Below, one piece after another: positions 1 to 10,416 of a stretch of 64,000 bases of DNA. The stretch comes from Lithobates sylvaticus (taxonomy: Eukaryota; Chordata; Amphibia; Anura; Ranidae). Where the stretch lies: the NCBI GenBank assembly GCA_028564925.1, contig CM053031.1, positions 166,025,084-166,089,083 of the forward strand. Reading direction: 5' to 3'. Made by a program: the position numbers and the translations under genes. The notes beneath the pieces were generated by a model. The model was given only the letters and a program-made list of their open reading frames with translations, did no database searches and had not been told where the DNA came from. Numbering within the stretch: position 1 is the first letter of the stretch; the number at the start of each line of letters is the position of its first letter.

Positions 1-1
1 A

Positions 2-236
2 AAAAATTAAGAACACTTACAAAATGAACAGAAAACAAGCAACAGTAATGGTAGTACCCGATCCCGGCCGAGATCGGATACACAGAATCACCTGACTCAA
101 TCTCCTGAGGTGTTGCGTCACGTCCGCGTGACTTTATCAAAGGAATAGAGTCGGGTGAACGGTGGTGACTGATATAGCAGGACGGTTGTCACAGCAACCA
201 TATATTTGACACAAAATCCATTTAAATCCAATCTAG
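2..236 (-). mobile_element. Penelope-like 3' terminal region, copy A
   Basis: Non-coding stretch that on the minus strand contains a hammerhead-like motif, as is known for Penelope-like retroelements. It equals 7032-7266 in copy B. There is no reverse transcriptase next to it, so the assignment rests on the ribozyme-like motif and on similar motifs elsewhere in the window. It is cut by the window edge. Confidence 0.4.
104..143 (-). ncRNA. Hammerhead-ribozyme-like motif (degenerate), copy A
   Basis: Read on the minus strand, a TTGATAA block (compare CTGATGA) is followed by a six-base-pair stem-loop (GTCACG, loop CGGA, CGTGAC) and then GCAAC (compare GAAAC). The order matches hammerhead core, stem II, second core box. 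Both core boxes carry changes, so it is probably not catalytic. Confidence 0.4.
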
Positions 237-1290
237 TGTAGCGGGGTCGTACCCCTTTTAGGGGAAAAGACTACATTCCCCATAATCCCCCAGGCTCCCG
301 GGCTGCTTGTTTCCGCCCGAGAGGCTGCTGGGGGAGGTTATAAAAAGGAAGAGGAGAGACCGCCTCTTCCTCTTCTGATGCCTCGTCTGACTGGGCTGCC
401 TCTTCTGACTGAGCTGGTGACGCGGAGACTGGTTCCTGAGGAGACACCTGTGCGGACCGGAACTGCTGAAGGCCTGAAGCCTGGGCCTTGCAGCAGACAG
501 AGTGAGACTCTCATCCCTCAGAGTCAGCAGCAGCGGAGCGGAGACTCTTCCCTACAGTCGGTCGGTCGGAGAGATCGGAGCTGAGGACCGGAGCGCAGGG
601 GCTGTGACGAGGAGACCGAACGCCGCCATTGGAGAGACCGGAGCTGAGGACGGTACCCCAGGATTGGTGAGAGAGCTGGAAGGCTCATCCTGCATTACTA
701 TACACACGTTTATGCCTATTGAACTGCCAAGGCACAATTTACCTCAGAGCAGCAAATGTTACTTTCTGTGGATTACAAATACACCATTTAAAGCTACATG
801 TGCACCACCTCTACAGATCTATTGCCGGTGAAGAACACTGTACTTATTCAAGGACTGAGCTCTATTGCTAGGGATCAGGCCTGGTCCGTTAGGTAGGCGC
901 AGATAGATTTATTGCACCTCAGGGGTGCATAGCAGACGGTCGCCACACTTGGCGCTCCGTTTCCCCATTGCTAGTTTGTTACATATATGTGTACATGTTA
1001 AAGTGCATATTGCAGGGACCTGCTAATGTGTTATAAGTCATATGTTTAAATGCATGTTACTACTTCTTTTCCTTACTGCCAAAGTAAAGCCAGTTATTCT
1101 TATCTCAGCAGTCTGCTTGTGAGTTCATACCTACTACACTTAGAGTATAAGTGATATTTATATGTGCATAGAAACATACCCCTTTACTAACTGTGCCAGA
1201 GCGGGTAGAGCAAATTGCCGGGGGTTGGTGGAGCTGTACTCAGGGACCCAAAACAAACCAGCGGCCCTCTTAACTGGGGGTATCGCTACA
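237..1290 (+). mobile_element. Solo LTR of a retrovirus-like element
   Basis: The element starts TGTAGCG and ends CGCTACA and is flanked by the 4-base duplication CTAG at 233-236 and 1291-1294. The uninterrupted site is present in copy B at 7263-7266, which fixes both ends exactly. A TATAAAAAG box at 339 indicates plus-strand orientation. No internal coding region remains, as expected after recombination between two LTRs. The family is not recognised beyond the TG...CA LTR form. The insertion is younger than the segment duplication. Confidence 0.8.
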
Positions 1291-1559
1291 CTAGCATGAA
1301 TCCATACTACTGGGATAGTAAAAATATATAGATCACATTTAAAATATTATAATTTAAAAGTATAAAAACGATCTGAGCAAAATAGCAGTATTTTACTAAA
1401 ATAGCACCATCTAATGGTCAAACTCCATATTACCACCATTCCAGAGTAAGGGCTCTCGGGGTGGGACAATAAATAGAACTACTCACTAATCCTAACGCCA
1501 TCTAGTGGATGCAGAAGGAACTAAATGTTACTCCAATAGGTGTTACCTAGAAGGTTGAG

Positions 1560-1926
1560 ATGGGATGTTCCCATTGATGATGGGTTGAGAGATAAGGAAT
1601 CCACTGATGAGTGGTTCCAATTCTTCAATGATAAAGGTCTATAGTTATTGGACCTCCTAATTAAAAGGAAACAATGGAAAATCAGAACAAAAGATAGGAA
1701 TATTGCTGAACTAAAAGCAACCGTAGAAACTTTTAAAGAACTCCCGGAGTTCACTGCCCTATCCAGACAATTACAGAGAGACATGGAACAGAAAGATAAG
1801 GAAACATCTGCCAGAAAGAAAAGAAAATATCAGAGAGATATGAAAGACTATGAAGATGACTTGGTCTATAAATGGCAGAGCAAACTAGAGGAATCTACAA
1901 CAGAATCAACTAGTAGCTCCTACTAG
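1560..1926 (+). pseudogene. Lysine-rich coiled-coil open frame, retroelement-like, copy A
   Basis: A 92-residue open frame begins at 1648, and a readable stretch upstream (about 1560-1645) ends in a stop just before it. The protein is charged and helical, with a KKRKYQRDMKDYEDDLVYKW stretch near its end. I recall similar basic helices next to Penelope-like reverse transcriptases in amphibians, which would fit the Penelope 3' end just upstream, but I cannot confirm the family. It ends in a serine/threonine-rich tail at TAG 1924-1926. No catalytic motif is visible. Confidence 0.4.
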
Positions 1927-2099
1927 TAGCCAATAATGTATGGCCTGGACCTGCTGATCGGTTCTGACAAATGACAGAACCTCCTGTGCCTGTGTTTACA
2001 TTACACAGGCACAGGGAATTATGTCATCTTCCATTTCAGTCCATTTTGGATCCAGCATGAACAGAGAGAACATCTACTGTGAGAAAAAGTACTACATTG

Positions 2100-2460
2100 A
2101 CACCAGATCACATAGTTAGGCACATTCAACCTCTTGATCACCCCCCAGTTAACACTTTTACTGTGTCAGTGTCACTAGGTACAGTGTACAGATTTTTTAC
2201 TGATCACTGTATTAGTGTCAATGGTGACGCCAGATAGCATTAGTGTCAGTCCCAGATAGGGTCAGGGTACCCTCCATATATTCCCTAGTAAAGTTTTAAC
2301 CTCCTGATTTCCCCCAGTTAACCCTTTCATTGCACTGTAACAGTGTCATTAGTACAGTGTACAGATCTATTTTCTAATCACTGTATAAGTGTCACTGGTG
2401 ACACCAGATAGCGTTAGCGTCAGTTTGCCTGCCACATATTCACTAATAAATGGTAACCCA
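2100..2460. repeat. Two-unit internal tandem repeat, copy A
   Basis: Two diverged units (about 2110-2290 and 2293-2460) share the order CCCAGTTAAC, a 'tgtcagtgtcact' or 'aacagtgtcatt' stretch, 'acagtgtacagat', 'atcactgtat' and 'cagatagc'. No coding sequence was seen. Both units are also present in copy B. Confidence 0.7.
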
Positions 2461-2608
2461 TTTGATTGCCAGGAACACTAACACAGACACACACTATACA
2501 CCTCCGTTACTAGTATAGTCTGAACGGATCAATATCTTTATTCAGAACTATACTATTGTCCCCAATGGTATAGTGTTCCCAAAAATGCAGCGTTAGCAGA
2601 ATCAGCCC

Positions 2609-3248
2609 TGTTGTGGACATTTTTATCAATGTATATTGTTAGATGTCTCCCAGTGTCAGTTTTGCGAGCGAAAACCTTCCCGTGGAAATCTGTTTACCGT
2701 TTAGGGGATGTTCGTTTATGCCTCACCAAGAGACTGGCCACCTCATGGCGACTGCAACTACACTCCCGGAAAACAGACCTGTGCACATTGGAACAATAGT
2801 ATAATCATTCAAAGCATGACTCGCCAAGCCTCATGGAGTATGGTTCGCGCCAATAGTAAACGGTGGAAAGAGAAGCAAGCCGCATTGTCTTGGATGCCTG
2901 CACACACATTTAAGCGGGAAAATGCACACAACCATTTGCATACGTCACTACCTGATATATATTTGAATGTATAAAAGCGTCTGGTCCTTTTTTGAAGGTA
3001 TACAAGTGCCTGGTCCATTTTTGAAGCCACCACCTCTCTTTGTTATTGCTGTTCAGCCCTATAAATAAACGGGACCGCCCTAGTTCACTAGGACAATACT
3101 GACCTCCCAACGTGATAACAGCTTTTGTGTCTGTGTTACTTGGTTTTATGCAAGCGCGCTTTCCCGGACTATACGAAAGAGCTGTAATTGTGCTTATTAG
3201 CGCAGCGGAATTATTTGCTTATAGGCAAAGCTCATAATTTCTACAACA
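2609..3248 (+). mobile_element. Endogenous-retrovirus-like LTR, copy A
   Basis: 640 bases with inverted ends TGTTGTGGACATTT and AATTTCTACAACA, a TATAAAAG box near 2970 and AATAAA at 3064-3069, in the order of an LTR promoter and polyadenylation signal. Right after it comes TTTTGGTGAGCCAATG, where a primer-binding site and leader would sit. The sequence to about 3540 may be retroviral leader. No gag, pol or env follows, so it is a fossil fragment. The same LTR sits at 8585-9224. Confidence 0.6.
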
Positions 3249-3540
3249 GTTTTGGTGAGCCAATGTTTAGGAGCCAACAGCACTTCCTAAACCAGCAGAC
3301 CTCAAGGGGGAAAAGGGATCCGGAATCAGACCAACAAAAAGCAGGCCTATGGTGAGACAACCATACATTTTTGCTGTTCTGGGATTGGGATCTCAAATCT
3401 GTCCACTGTATCAGGTAAATTCTGCTTAGCAAAAGAACCTTTTGTTTTTCTTTCTCTTTCTGTATAATGGCGGGATTTTTATTGTATGTTATAGTTTTGT
3501 CATTGTAGATAGGTCTATTGATTAGAAAGTTAACCTGTAC

Positions 3541-3815
3541 TGAAGACATTCCAGCGGAGGTCCACCGGACTTTCCGAGCGTGTGGACTTGCCCACACACG
3601 CCCGGACTTTTTCGGCAGACAATCCGCGGGAAAAAAGTCCGCGGGACTTTTGAAATGAACGGACTTGCCGACACACGATCAGAAAGTCCGTTCATTTAGA
3701 ACGTGACTGCAGGTAGACGGGACTAGCGAAGACAGTGAATGCCGCCACGCTAGCCCCGTCACCTGGCATGGATTTAAAGGGGAATCCCCTACGCCGAAAA
3801 AAACAGCGCGGGGTT
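3541..3815. mobile_element. End fragment of foldback DNA element, copy A
   Basis: GTCCG-rich sequence ('ccggactttccgagcgtgtg', 'aacgtgactgcaggtagacg') identical in layout to 9531-9780 and, inverted, to about 18660-18960. It breaks off at 3815 in the middle of the element, at the end of the duplicated segment. Confidence 0.7.
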
Positions 3816-3870
3816 ATGTATCATCTATGCAGTTAATGCAAGCAGTAGGGAATGTTGAATTGCTGCTATA

Positions 3871-4353
3871 CATCTAAATAAAATAAAAAAGGAAACAGGT
3901 AAAACTTCCCTTTAACTTTTCCTGATTTTTGTTGTGGGTATGTTCTTCTGAAAAAAGGATTATTTTTCAAGTGCTGAAAAAAAGAAAATACAAAAAAAAC
4001 CATTGCGCAGCCTCCCTGAACTGAATAAAACATGAAGTGCCTGTATATGTTGTTGCACTCACGTGTACCCAAGAAATCAGATCGCGGTTAACTGTATTTA
4101 ATGGTCAGGCTTCTTAGCTGGGGCTGTCCGCCCTTCTCCTCCTAGCTGAGATCTGTGTCTTACACAGTGTCACTTTAGGCTCCTCCTCCCGACATGTTGC
4201 ATCACAGGACACGTGACTTTTTCAAGGGAAAAAGTCACGTGTCGCGTGTCCTGTGATGCAACATGTCCTTTTTTCAGAAGAACATACCCACAACAAAAAT
4301 CAGGAAAAGTTAAAGGGAAGTTTTACCTGTTTCCTTTTTATTTTATTTAGATG
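3871..4353. repeat. Inverted repeat built from Penelope-like 3' sequence
   Basis: Arms 3871-3959 and 4266-4353 are near-perfect reverse complements. The space between them holds unrelated AT-rich sequence (3960-4190) and the 77-base palindrome at 4191-4267. This resembles two Penelope-type 3' ends joined head to head with one partly deleted. No coding sequence. Confidence 0.75.
4191..4267. ncRNA. Head-to-head pair of hammerhead-like motifs
   Basis: The stretch is almost its own reverse complement: GACATGTTGCATCACAGGAC reads in on the left and its complement reads out on the right. Each half resembles the motif at 104-143: a TTGAAAA block, a stem GTCAC...GTGAT and GCAACATGTC. The right half has a short GTCGC insertion. 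The core boxes are degenerate, so I infer relics, not active ribozymes. Confidence 0.35.
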
Positions 4354-4870
4354 TAGATGATTTCGAAGATGATTTCTTCACTAAAGTTGTATAGCAACAG
4401 ATGATCAATCAATGCTATACCAATAAAGATAAATAATCGATAGCAATCCTCAAAGTAAACAAATAAATATTTGCGTGCAACTAAGCAAAATCCATAATAA
4501 AGTGCATATTCACATAAAAAATATAAATATAAAATATAATCTGTGCGTGCCAAAATTCATATAGTGCAAACAATAAAAACAATCCGTGCAAGAAATAGCA
4601 AAAATAAGTGTATCCAAATATATAAATATATAAAACCAAATAAGAAAGTGCAAAATTTGCTGTGCAAAATTGCCTGTGAAAAAATTGCTGTGTGCAAATG
4701 CAGATGCCTGTGCAAAATGGCTAAATAATGTGCAAAGAACAACAAATAAATAATAATCGTCCAAATAATGTGCTCCAGATAAAAGTCTTTTAAAATTCAA
4801 GTTCTAGTGCAGAGAACAAGATCCCATACACAGTGCAATCACAGTGTTAATCAAATTTTCTGTGTCTGAC
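4354..4870. other. A-rich non-coding stretch
   Basis: AT-rich, with repeated 'gtgcaaa' words and no credible coding region. Such 'gtgcaa' runs could be Penelope 3' flanking sequence, but that is a guess. Confidence 0.3.
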
Positions 4871-6790
4871 CTTTTGTGATGCAGAGTTCATCAGCTGAGT
4901 GGGTGACAGGGGACAAAGAGAAGGCTAATTTATTAAATACTTTTTTCAGCTCTGTGTATACAAAGGAGCATGGGGGAGATCATGTCCATAATGGGGGTGG
5001 TATTTACACAGCCCCGAATGATCCACAATGGCTCAAAAGTGATATGGCCCAGAAATATTTAGACAGAATAAAGGTGGATAAAGCACCTGGACCAGATGGC
5101 ATCCACCCACGGATCCTAAAAGAATTGAGCTCTGCAATTTCAAAGCCATTGTATTTAATTTTTAGGGACTCATTAATGACGGGAATAGTACCACTGGATT
5201 GGCGCAGGGCAAACGTGGTGCCTATATTTAAAAAGGGAACAAAGTCTTTACCAAGTAACTATAGACCTGTTAGTTTAACTTCTATAGTCAGGAAGATACT
5301 GGAGAGATTATTAAAAGACCACATAGACGAGTTCTTGCTGGAAAAAAATTTTTAAGCAACAGACAGCATGAGTTCATGAAAGACAGAAGTTGTCAGACAA
5401 ACCTGATTTCTTTTTATGAAGAGGTAAGTAAAACCTTGGACAGAGGCGTGGCTGTGGACGTGGTATACTTGGATTTTGCAAAAGCGTTCGATACAGTTCC
5501 CCACACACGGCTCATGTGTAAGGTAAGGTCTACAGGCTTGGAAATATCGGTTTGTAAATGGATAGAAAACTGGCTAAATGACAGAATTCAGAGAGTCGTG
5601 GTTAATGATTCTTACTCCGAATGGTCTAAGGTTATCAGTGGTGTACCCCAAGGTTCAGTGCTGGGACCCTTACTTTTTAATATCTTTATAAATGATATTG
5701 GGTCTGGGATCAAAAGTAACATTTCTGCCTTTGCAGATGACACCAAGCTATGCAGTGGAATAACGTCCTTACAGGAGGTCTCCAATTTACAAGCTGACAT
5801 CAATGCTCTGTCTAATTGGGCGACTATGTGGCAGATGAGGTTTAATGTTGATAAATGTAAAGTTATGCACTTGGGGCTAAGAATATGCATGCATCATACA
5901 TACTAGGGGGAGTACAACTGGGGGAATCGGTAGTGGAGAAGGATCTGGGGTTTTGGTAGATCATAAGCTCAATAATAGCATGCAATGTCAAGCTGCGGTT
6001 TCCAAAGCAAGCAAAGTACTTTCTTGTATTAAGAGAGGTATGGACTCCAGAGAGAGAGATATCATTTTGCCCCTGTTCAAATCATTAGTAAGACCTCATC
6101 TGGAATATGTAGTTCAGTTTTGGGCACCAGTTCTCAAAAAGGATATCGGGGAACTGGAGAAAGTGCAGAGAAGGGCAACCAAACTGATAAGAGGCATGGA
6201 GGAGCTCAGCTATGAGGAAAGATTAGAGGAACTGAATGTATTCACTCTTGAGAAGAGGAGAATAAGGGGGGATATGATCAACATGTGCAAATATATAAGG
6301 GGTCCATATAGTGAACTTGGTGTTGAGTAATTAACTTTACGGTCAACACAGAGGACAAGGGGGCACTCCTTACGTCTAGAGGAAAAGAGATTTCATCTCC
6401 AAATACGGAAAGGTTTCTTCACAGTAAGAGCTGTGAAAATATGGAATAGACTCCTCCAGAGGTGGTTCTGGCTAACTCAGTATATTGCTTTAAGAAAGGC
6501 CTGGATACTTTCCTAAATGTACATAATATAACTGGGTACTGACATTTATAGGTAAAGTTGATCCAGGGAAAATCCGATTGCCTCTAGGGGGATCAGGAAG
6601 GGATTTTTTTCCCCTGCTGTAGCAGATTGGAGCATGCTCTTTTGGTTTTTTTTTTGCCTTCCTCTGGATCAACTGTGGGTTTATTGGATTGTACGATATA
6701 TTTTATTTATTATTTCTTTTATTTCTATGGTTGAACTGGATGGACTTGTGTCTTTTTTCGGCCTAGCTAACTATGTAGCTACTATCAGTG
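4871..6790 (+). mobile_element. CR1-type LINE, 5'-truncated
   Basis: The order is reverse transcriptase, the typical CR1 C-terminal segment, a short 3' UTR, and a 3' end reading 'ttgaactggatggacttgtg' followed by 'ctaactatg'. That tail recurs in the SINE at 25421-25799. The endonuclease domain and ORF1 are missing, as usual for CR1 copies truncated during reverse transcription. It lies between the two duplicated segments and is absent from copy B. Confidence 0.85.
4876..6330 (+). pseudogene. CR1 ORF2 remnant: reverse transcriptase and C-terminal domain
   Basis: Reverse transcriptase motifs appear in order: GPDGIHPRIL (near 5090), SNYRPVSL (near 5254), YLDFAKAFDTVPH (near 5466), GVPQGSVLGPLLFN (near 5640), and the catalytic AFADDTKL (near 5727). 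The C-terminal part has the CR1 stretch QRRATKLIRG...YEERLEELN...LEKRRIRGDMI at about 6160-6290. The reading frame changes near 5350 and again near 5880, and the endonuclease is absent, so the copy is dead. The enzyme would have copied LINE RNA into DNA at a nicked target. Confidence 0.85.
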
Positions 6791-6852
6791 ATCCCATCCA
6801 TGCACTCTCCAGTGTGGTGATAACAGGTGTTTCCCCCAGCCTCTTACCTTAA

Positions 6853-7266
6853 GGTAAGGAAAAAACAGCCTTACAATGCAAACACTGATCTTGGTCACAG
6901 ATCTCCCCTGTCAGCGCTGCTCCTCTATAACACTCTCCTCCTTGGGGGTCACGCCAGGTCCTCTAAGCAATCAAATAGGGGCAGAGAGAGGGAAGGACTT
7001 CATAGTGCACTAAATTTGAAACGATTTATTTAAAAATTAAGAACACTTACAAAATGAACAGAAAACAAGCAACAGTAATGGTAGTACCCGATCCCGGCCG
7101 AGATCGGATACACAGAATCACCTGACTCAATCTCCTGACGTGTTGCGTCACGTCCGCGTGACTTTATCAAAGGAATAGAGTCGGGTGAACGGTGGTGACT
7201 GATATAGCAGGACGGTTGTCACGGCAACCATATATTTGACACAAAATCCATTTAAATCCAATCTAG
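6853..7266 (-). mobile_element. Penelope-like 3' terminal region, copy B
   Basis: Same sequence as 2-236, with about 180 bases more upstream (6853-7030) than the window shows for copy A. It contains the better-preserved hammerhead-like motif at 7134-7173. No open frame. Its meeting point with the CR1 3' end near 6790-6853 is not resolved. Confidence 0.4.
7134..7173 (-). ncRNA. Hammerhead-ribozyme-like motif (degenerate), copy B
   Basis: As at 104-143, but the flanking bases read ACACGTCAGG on the minus strand, closer to a closing helix. Core boxes are TTGATAA and GCAAC, and stem II pairs six bases perfectly. Confidence 0.4.
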
Positions 7267-7531
7267 CATGAATCCATACTACTGGGATAGTAAAAATATA
7301 TAGATCACATTTAAAATATTATAATTTAAAAGTATAAAAACGATCTGAGCAAAATAGCAGTATTTTACTAAAATAGCACCATCTAATGGTCAAACTCCAT
7401 ATTACCACCATTCCAGAGTAAGGGCTCTCGGGGTGGGACAATAAATAGAACTACTCACTAATCCTAACGCCATCTAGTGGATGCAGAAGGAACTAAATGT
7501 TACTCCAATAGGTGTTACCTAGAAGGTTGAG

Positions 7532-7897
7532 ATGGGATGTTCCCATTGATGATGGGTTGAGAGATAAGGAATCCACTGATGAGTGGTTCCAATTCTTCAA
7601 TGATAAAGGTCTATAGTTATTGGACCTCCTAATTAAAAGGAAACAATGGAAAATCAGAACAAAAGATAGGAATATTGCTGAACTAAAAGCAACTGTAGAA
7701 ACTTTTAAAGAACTCCCGGAGTTCACTGCCCTATCCAGACAATTACAGAGAGACATGGAACAGAAAGATGAGGAAACATCTGCCAGAAAGAAAAGAAAAT
7801 ATCAGAGAGATATGAAAGATTATGAAGATGACTTGGTCTATAAATGGTAGAGCAAACTAGAGGAATCTACAACAGAATCAACTAGTAGCTCCTACTA
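7532..7897 (+). pseudogene. Lysine-rich coiled-coil open frame, copy B
   Basis: Copy of the frame at 1560-1926. A CAG-to-TAG change at about 7848 shortens it to 76 residues, and one lysine codon is altered to glutamate. That only copy A keeps the longer frame says nothing about function, because both have a stop upstream of the start. Confidence 0.4.
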
Positions 7898-8070
7898 GTA
7901 GCCAATAATGTATGGCCTGGACCTGCTGATCGGTTCTGACAAATGACAGAACCTCCTGTGCCTGTGTTTACATTACACAGGCACAGGGAATTATGTCATC
8001 TTCTCTCCTGGAGTCCATTTTGGATCCAGCATGAACAGAGAGAACATCTACTGTGAGAAAAAGTACTACA

Positions 8071-8432
8071 TTGACACCAGATCACATAGTTAGGCACATT
8101 CAACCTCTTGATCACCCCCCAGTTAACACTTTTACTGTGTCAGTGTCACTAGGTACAGTGTACAGATTTTTTTTTACTGATCACTGTATTAGTGTCAATG
8201 GTGACGCCAGATAGCATTAGTGTCAGTCCCAGATAGGGTCAGGGTACCCTCCATATATTCCCTAGTAAAGTTTTAACCTCCTGATTTCCCCCAGTTAACC
8301 CTTTCATTGCACTGTAACAGTGTCATTAGTACAGTGTACAGATCTATTTTCTAATCACTGTATAAGTGTCACTGGTGACACCAGATAGCGTTAGCGTCAG
8401 TTTGCCTGCCACATATTCACTAATAAATGGTA
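8071..8432. repeat. Two-unit internal tandem repeat, copy B
   Basis: Counterpart of 2100-2460, with a longer T run near 8167. Confidence 0.7.
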
Positions 8433-8584
8433 ACCCTTTGATTGCCAGGAACACTAACACAGACACACACTATACACCTCCGTTACTAGTATAGTCTGAA
8501 CGGATCAATATCTTTATTCAGAACTATACTAGTGTCCCCAATGGTATAGTGTTCCCAAAAATGCAGCGTTAGCAGAATCAGCCC

Positions 8585-9224
8585 TGTTGTGGACATTTTT
8601 ATCAATGTATATTGTTAGATGTCTCCCAGTGTCAGTTTTGCGAGCGAAAACCTTCCCGTGGAAATCTGTTTGCCGTTTAGGGGATGTTCGTTTATGCCTC
8701 ACCAAGAGACTGGCCACCTCATGGCGACTGCAACTACACTCCCGGAAAACAGACCCGTGCACATTGGAACAATAGTATAATCATTCAAAGCATGACTCGC
8801 CAAGCCTCATGGAGTATGGTTCGCGCCAATAGTAAACGGTGGAAAGAGAAGCAAGCCGCATTGTCTTGGATGCCTGCACACACATTTCAGCGGGAAAATG
8901 CACACAAACAATTGCATACGTCACTACCTGATATCTATTTGAATGTATAAAAGCGTCTGGTCCTTTTTTGAAGGTATACAAGTGCCTGGTCCATTTTTGA
9001 AGCCACCACCTCTCTTTGTTATTGCTGTTCAGCCCTATAAATAAACGGGACCGCCCTAGTTCACTAGGACAATACTGACCTCCCAACGTGATAACAGCTT
9101 TTGTGTCTGTGTTACTTGGTTTTATGCAAGCGCGCTTTCCCGGACTATACGAAAGAGCTGTAATTGTGCTTATTAGCGCAGCGGAATTATTTGCTTATAG
9201 GCAAAGCTCATAATTTCTACAACA
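8585..9224 (+). mobile_element. Endogenous-retrovirus-like LTR, copy B
   Basis: Same 640-base LTR as 2609-3248, with TGTTGT...ACAACA ends and the same TATA and AATAAA signals. Leader-like sequence continues to about 9520. The two copies differ because the segment was duplicated, not because they are the two LTRs of one provirus. Confidence 0.6.
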
Positions 9225-10187
9225 GTTTTGGTGAGCCAATGTTTAGGAGCCAACAGCACTTCCTAAACCAGCAGACCTCAAGGGGGAAAAGGGATCCGGA
9301 ATCAGACCAACAAAAAGCAGGCCTATGGTGAGACAACCATACATTTTTGCTGTTCTGGGATTGGGATCTCAAATCTGTCCACTGTATCAGGTAAATTCTG
9401 CTTAGCAAAAGAACCTTTTGTTTTTCTCTTTCTGTATAATGGCGGGATTTTTATTGTATGTTATAGTTTTGTCATTGTAGATAGGTCTATTGATTAGAAA
9501 GTTAACCTGTACTGAAGACTTTCCAGCGGAGGTCCACCGGACTTTCCGAGCGTGTGGACTTGCCCACACACGCCCGGACTTTTTCGGCAGACAATCCGCG
9601 GGAAAAAAGTCTGCGGGACTTTTGAACGGACTTGCCGACACACGATCAGAAAGTCCGTTCATTTAGAACGTGACTGCAGGTAGACGGGACTAGCGAAGGC
9701 AGTGAATGCCGCCACGCTAGCCCCGTCACCTGGCATGGATTTAAAGGGGAATCCCTACGCCGAAAAAAACAGTGCGGGGGTCCCCCCTAAATCCATCTCA
9801 GACCCTTATCCAAGCACGCAGCCCGGCCGGCCAGGAAAGGGGGTGGGGACAAGCGAGCGCCCCCCCTCCTGAGCCATACCAAGCCACGTGTCCTCAACAT
9901 GGGGGGTGCCCTACCCCAAAGCACCTTGTCCCCATGCTGATGAGGACAAGGGCCTCTTCCCGACAACCCCAACATCGCTCCATATGGAACAATAACCCCT
10001 TTTCCAAACATATAGTTTACTTTGGCCGATACATTGATGACATCGTCATCATCTGGGATGGCTCCCGGCCTCAAACAGACACCTTTGTCACTTATTGTAA
10101 CGCCAACAACCTAGGCCTGTCTTTCACTTTCGTTTGTGATCCAGACACTTTAGCCTTCTAGGACCTAGAACTCATTCCAACAACCTT

Positions 10188-10416
10188 TTTTTTTTTTTTT
10201 TTGCTTGTTAAGGCCAAATACCACCTTTATTATTCTTTAATACATTTATCATTCTAAATGCATAATAAAGCACCCCCAACAACAGGAACATGAATGTTCA
10301 TTGATCAGGTTGATTGCAAGCTCTTCCACACAGCAGTATTTTTTCACAGCGACACGGGTCATAGTGACCTCTTGGCACAGTTAGGCACTGAGCAGCGTGC
10401 CCATATCCTATCTATT
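10188..10416 (-). other. Candidate 3'-transduced sequence of the L1 fragment
   Basis: On the minus strand the L1 3' UTR reaches TTTAATAAAG and a first A run (plus-strand T run about 10417-10426). About 215 bases unlike L1 follow, with their own AATAAA signals, and then a second, longer A run abutting the target duplication. Two signal-plus-poly-A units inside a single pair of target duplications is the classic form of read-through transduction. Confidence 0.6.

Larger units (their letters stand above)
1..3815. repeat. Duplicated segment, copy A
   Basis: Bases 2-236 match 7032-7266, and bases 1291 to about 3815 match 7263 to about 9780, with only scattered substitutions and small indels. The only large difference is the 1054-base solo LTR in this copy. 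Homology stops near 3815, inside the end of a foldback element that continues properly only in copy B, so copy A looks like the truncated derivative. It may extend left of the window. Confidence 0.9.
7031..9780. repeat. Duplicated segment, copy B
   Basis: Second copy of the segment at 1-3815 in the same orientation, about 6 kb downstream once the copy-A insertion is discounted. It lacks the solo LTR and so preserves the uninterrupted target CTAG at 7263-7266. On its right it runs on into the rest of the foldback element, so it is probably the parental arrangement. Confidence 0.9.

Noticed and set aside
2611-3110. Several short frames in the ERV-like LTR
   Set aside because: They overlap TATA and polyadenylation signals, lie in both strands and are repeated in copy B only because the DNA is duplicated.
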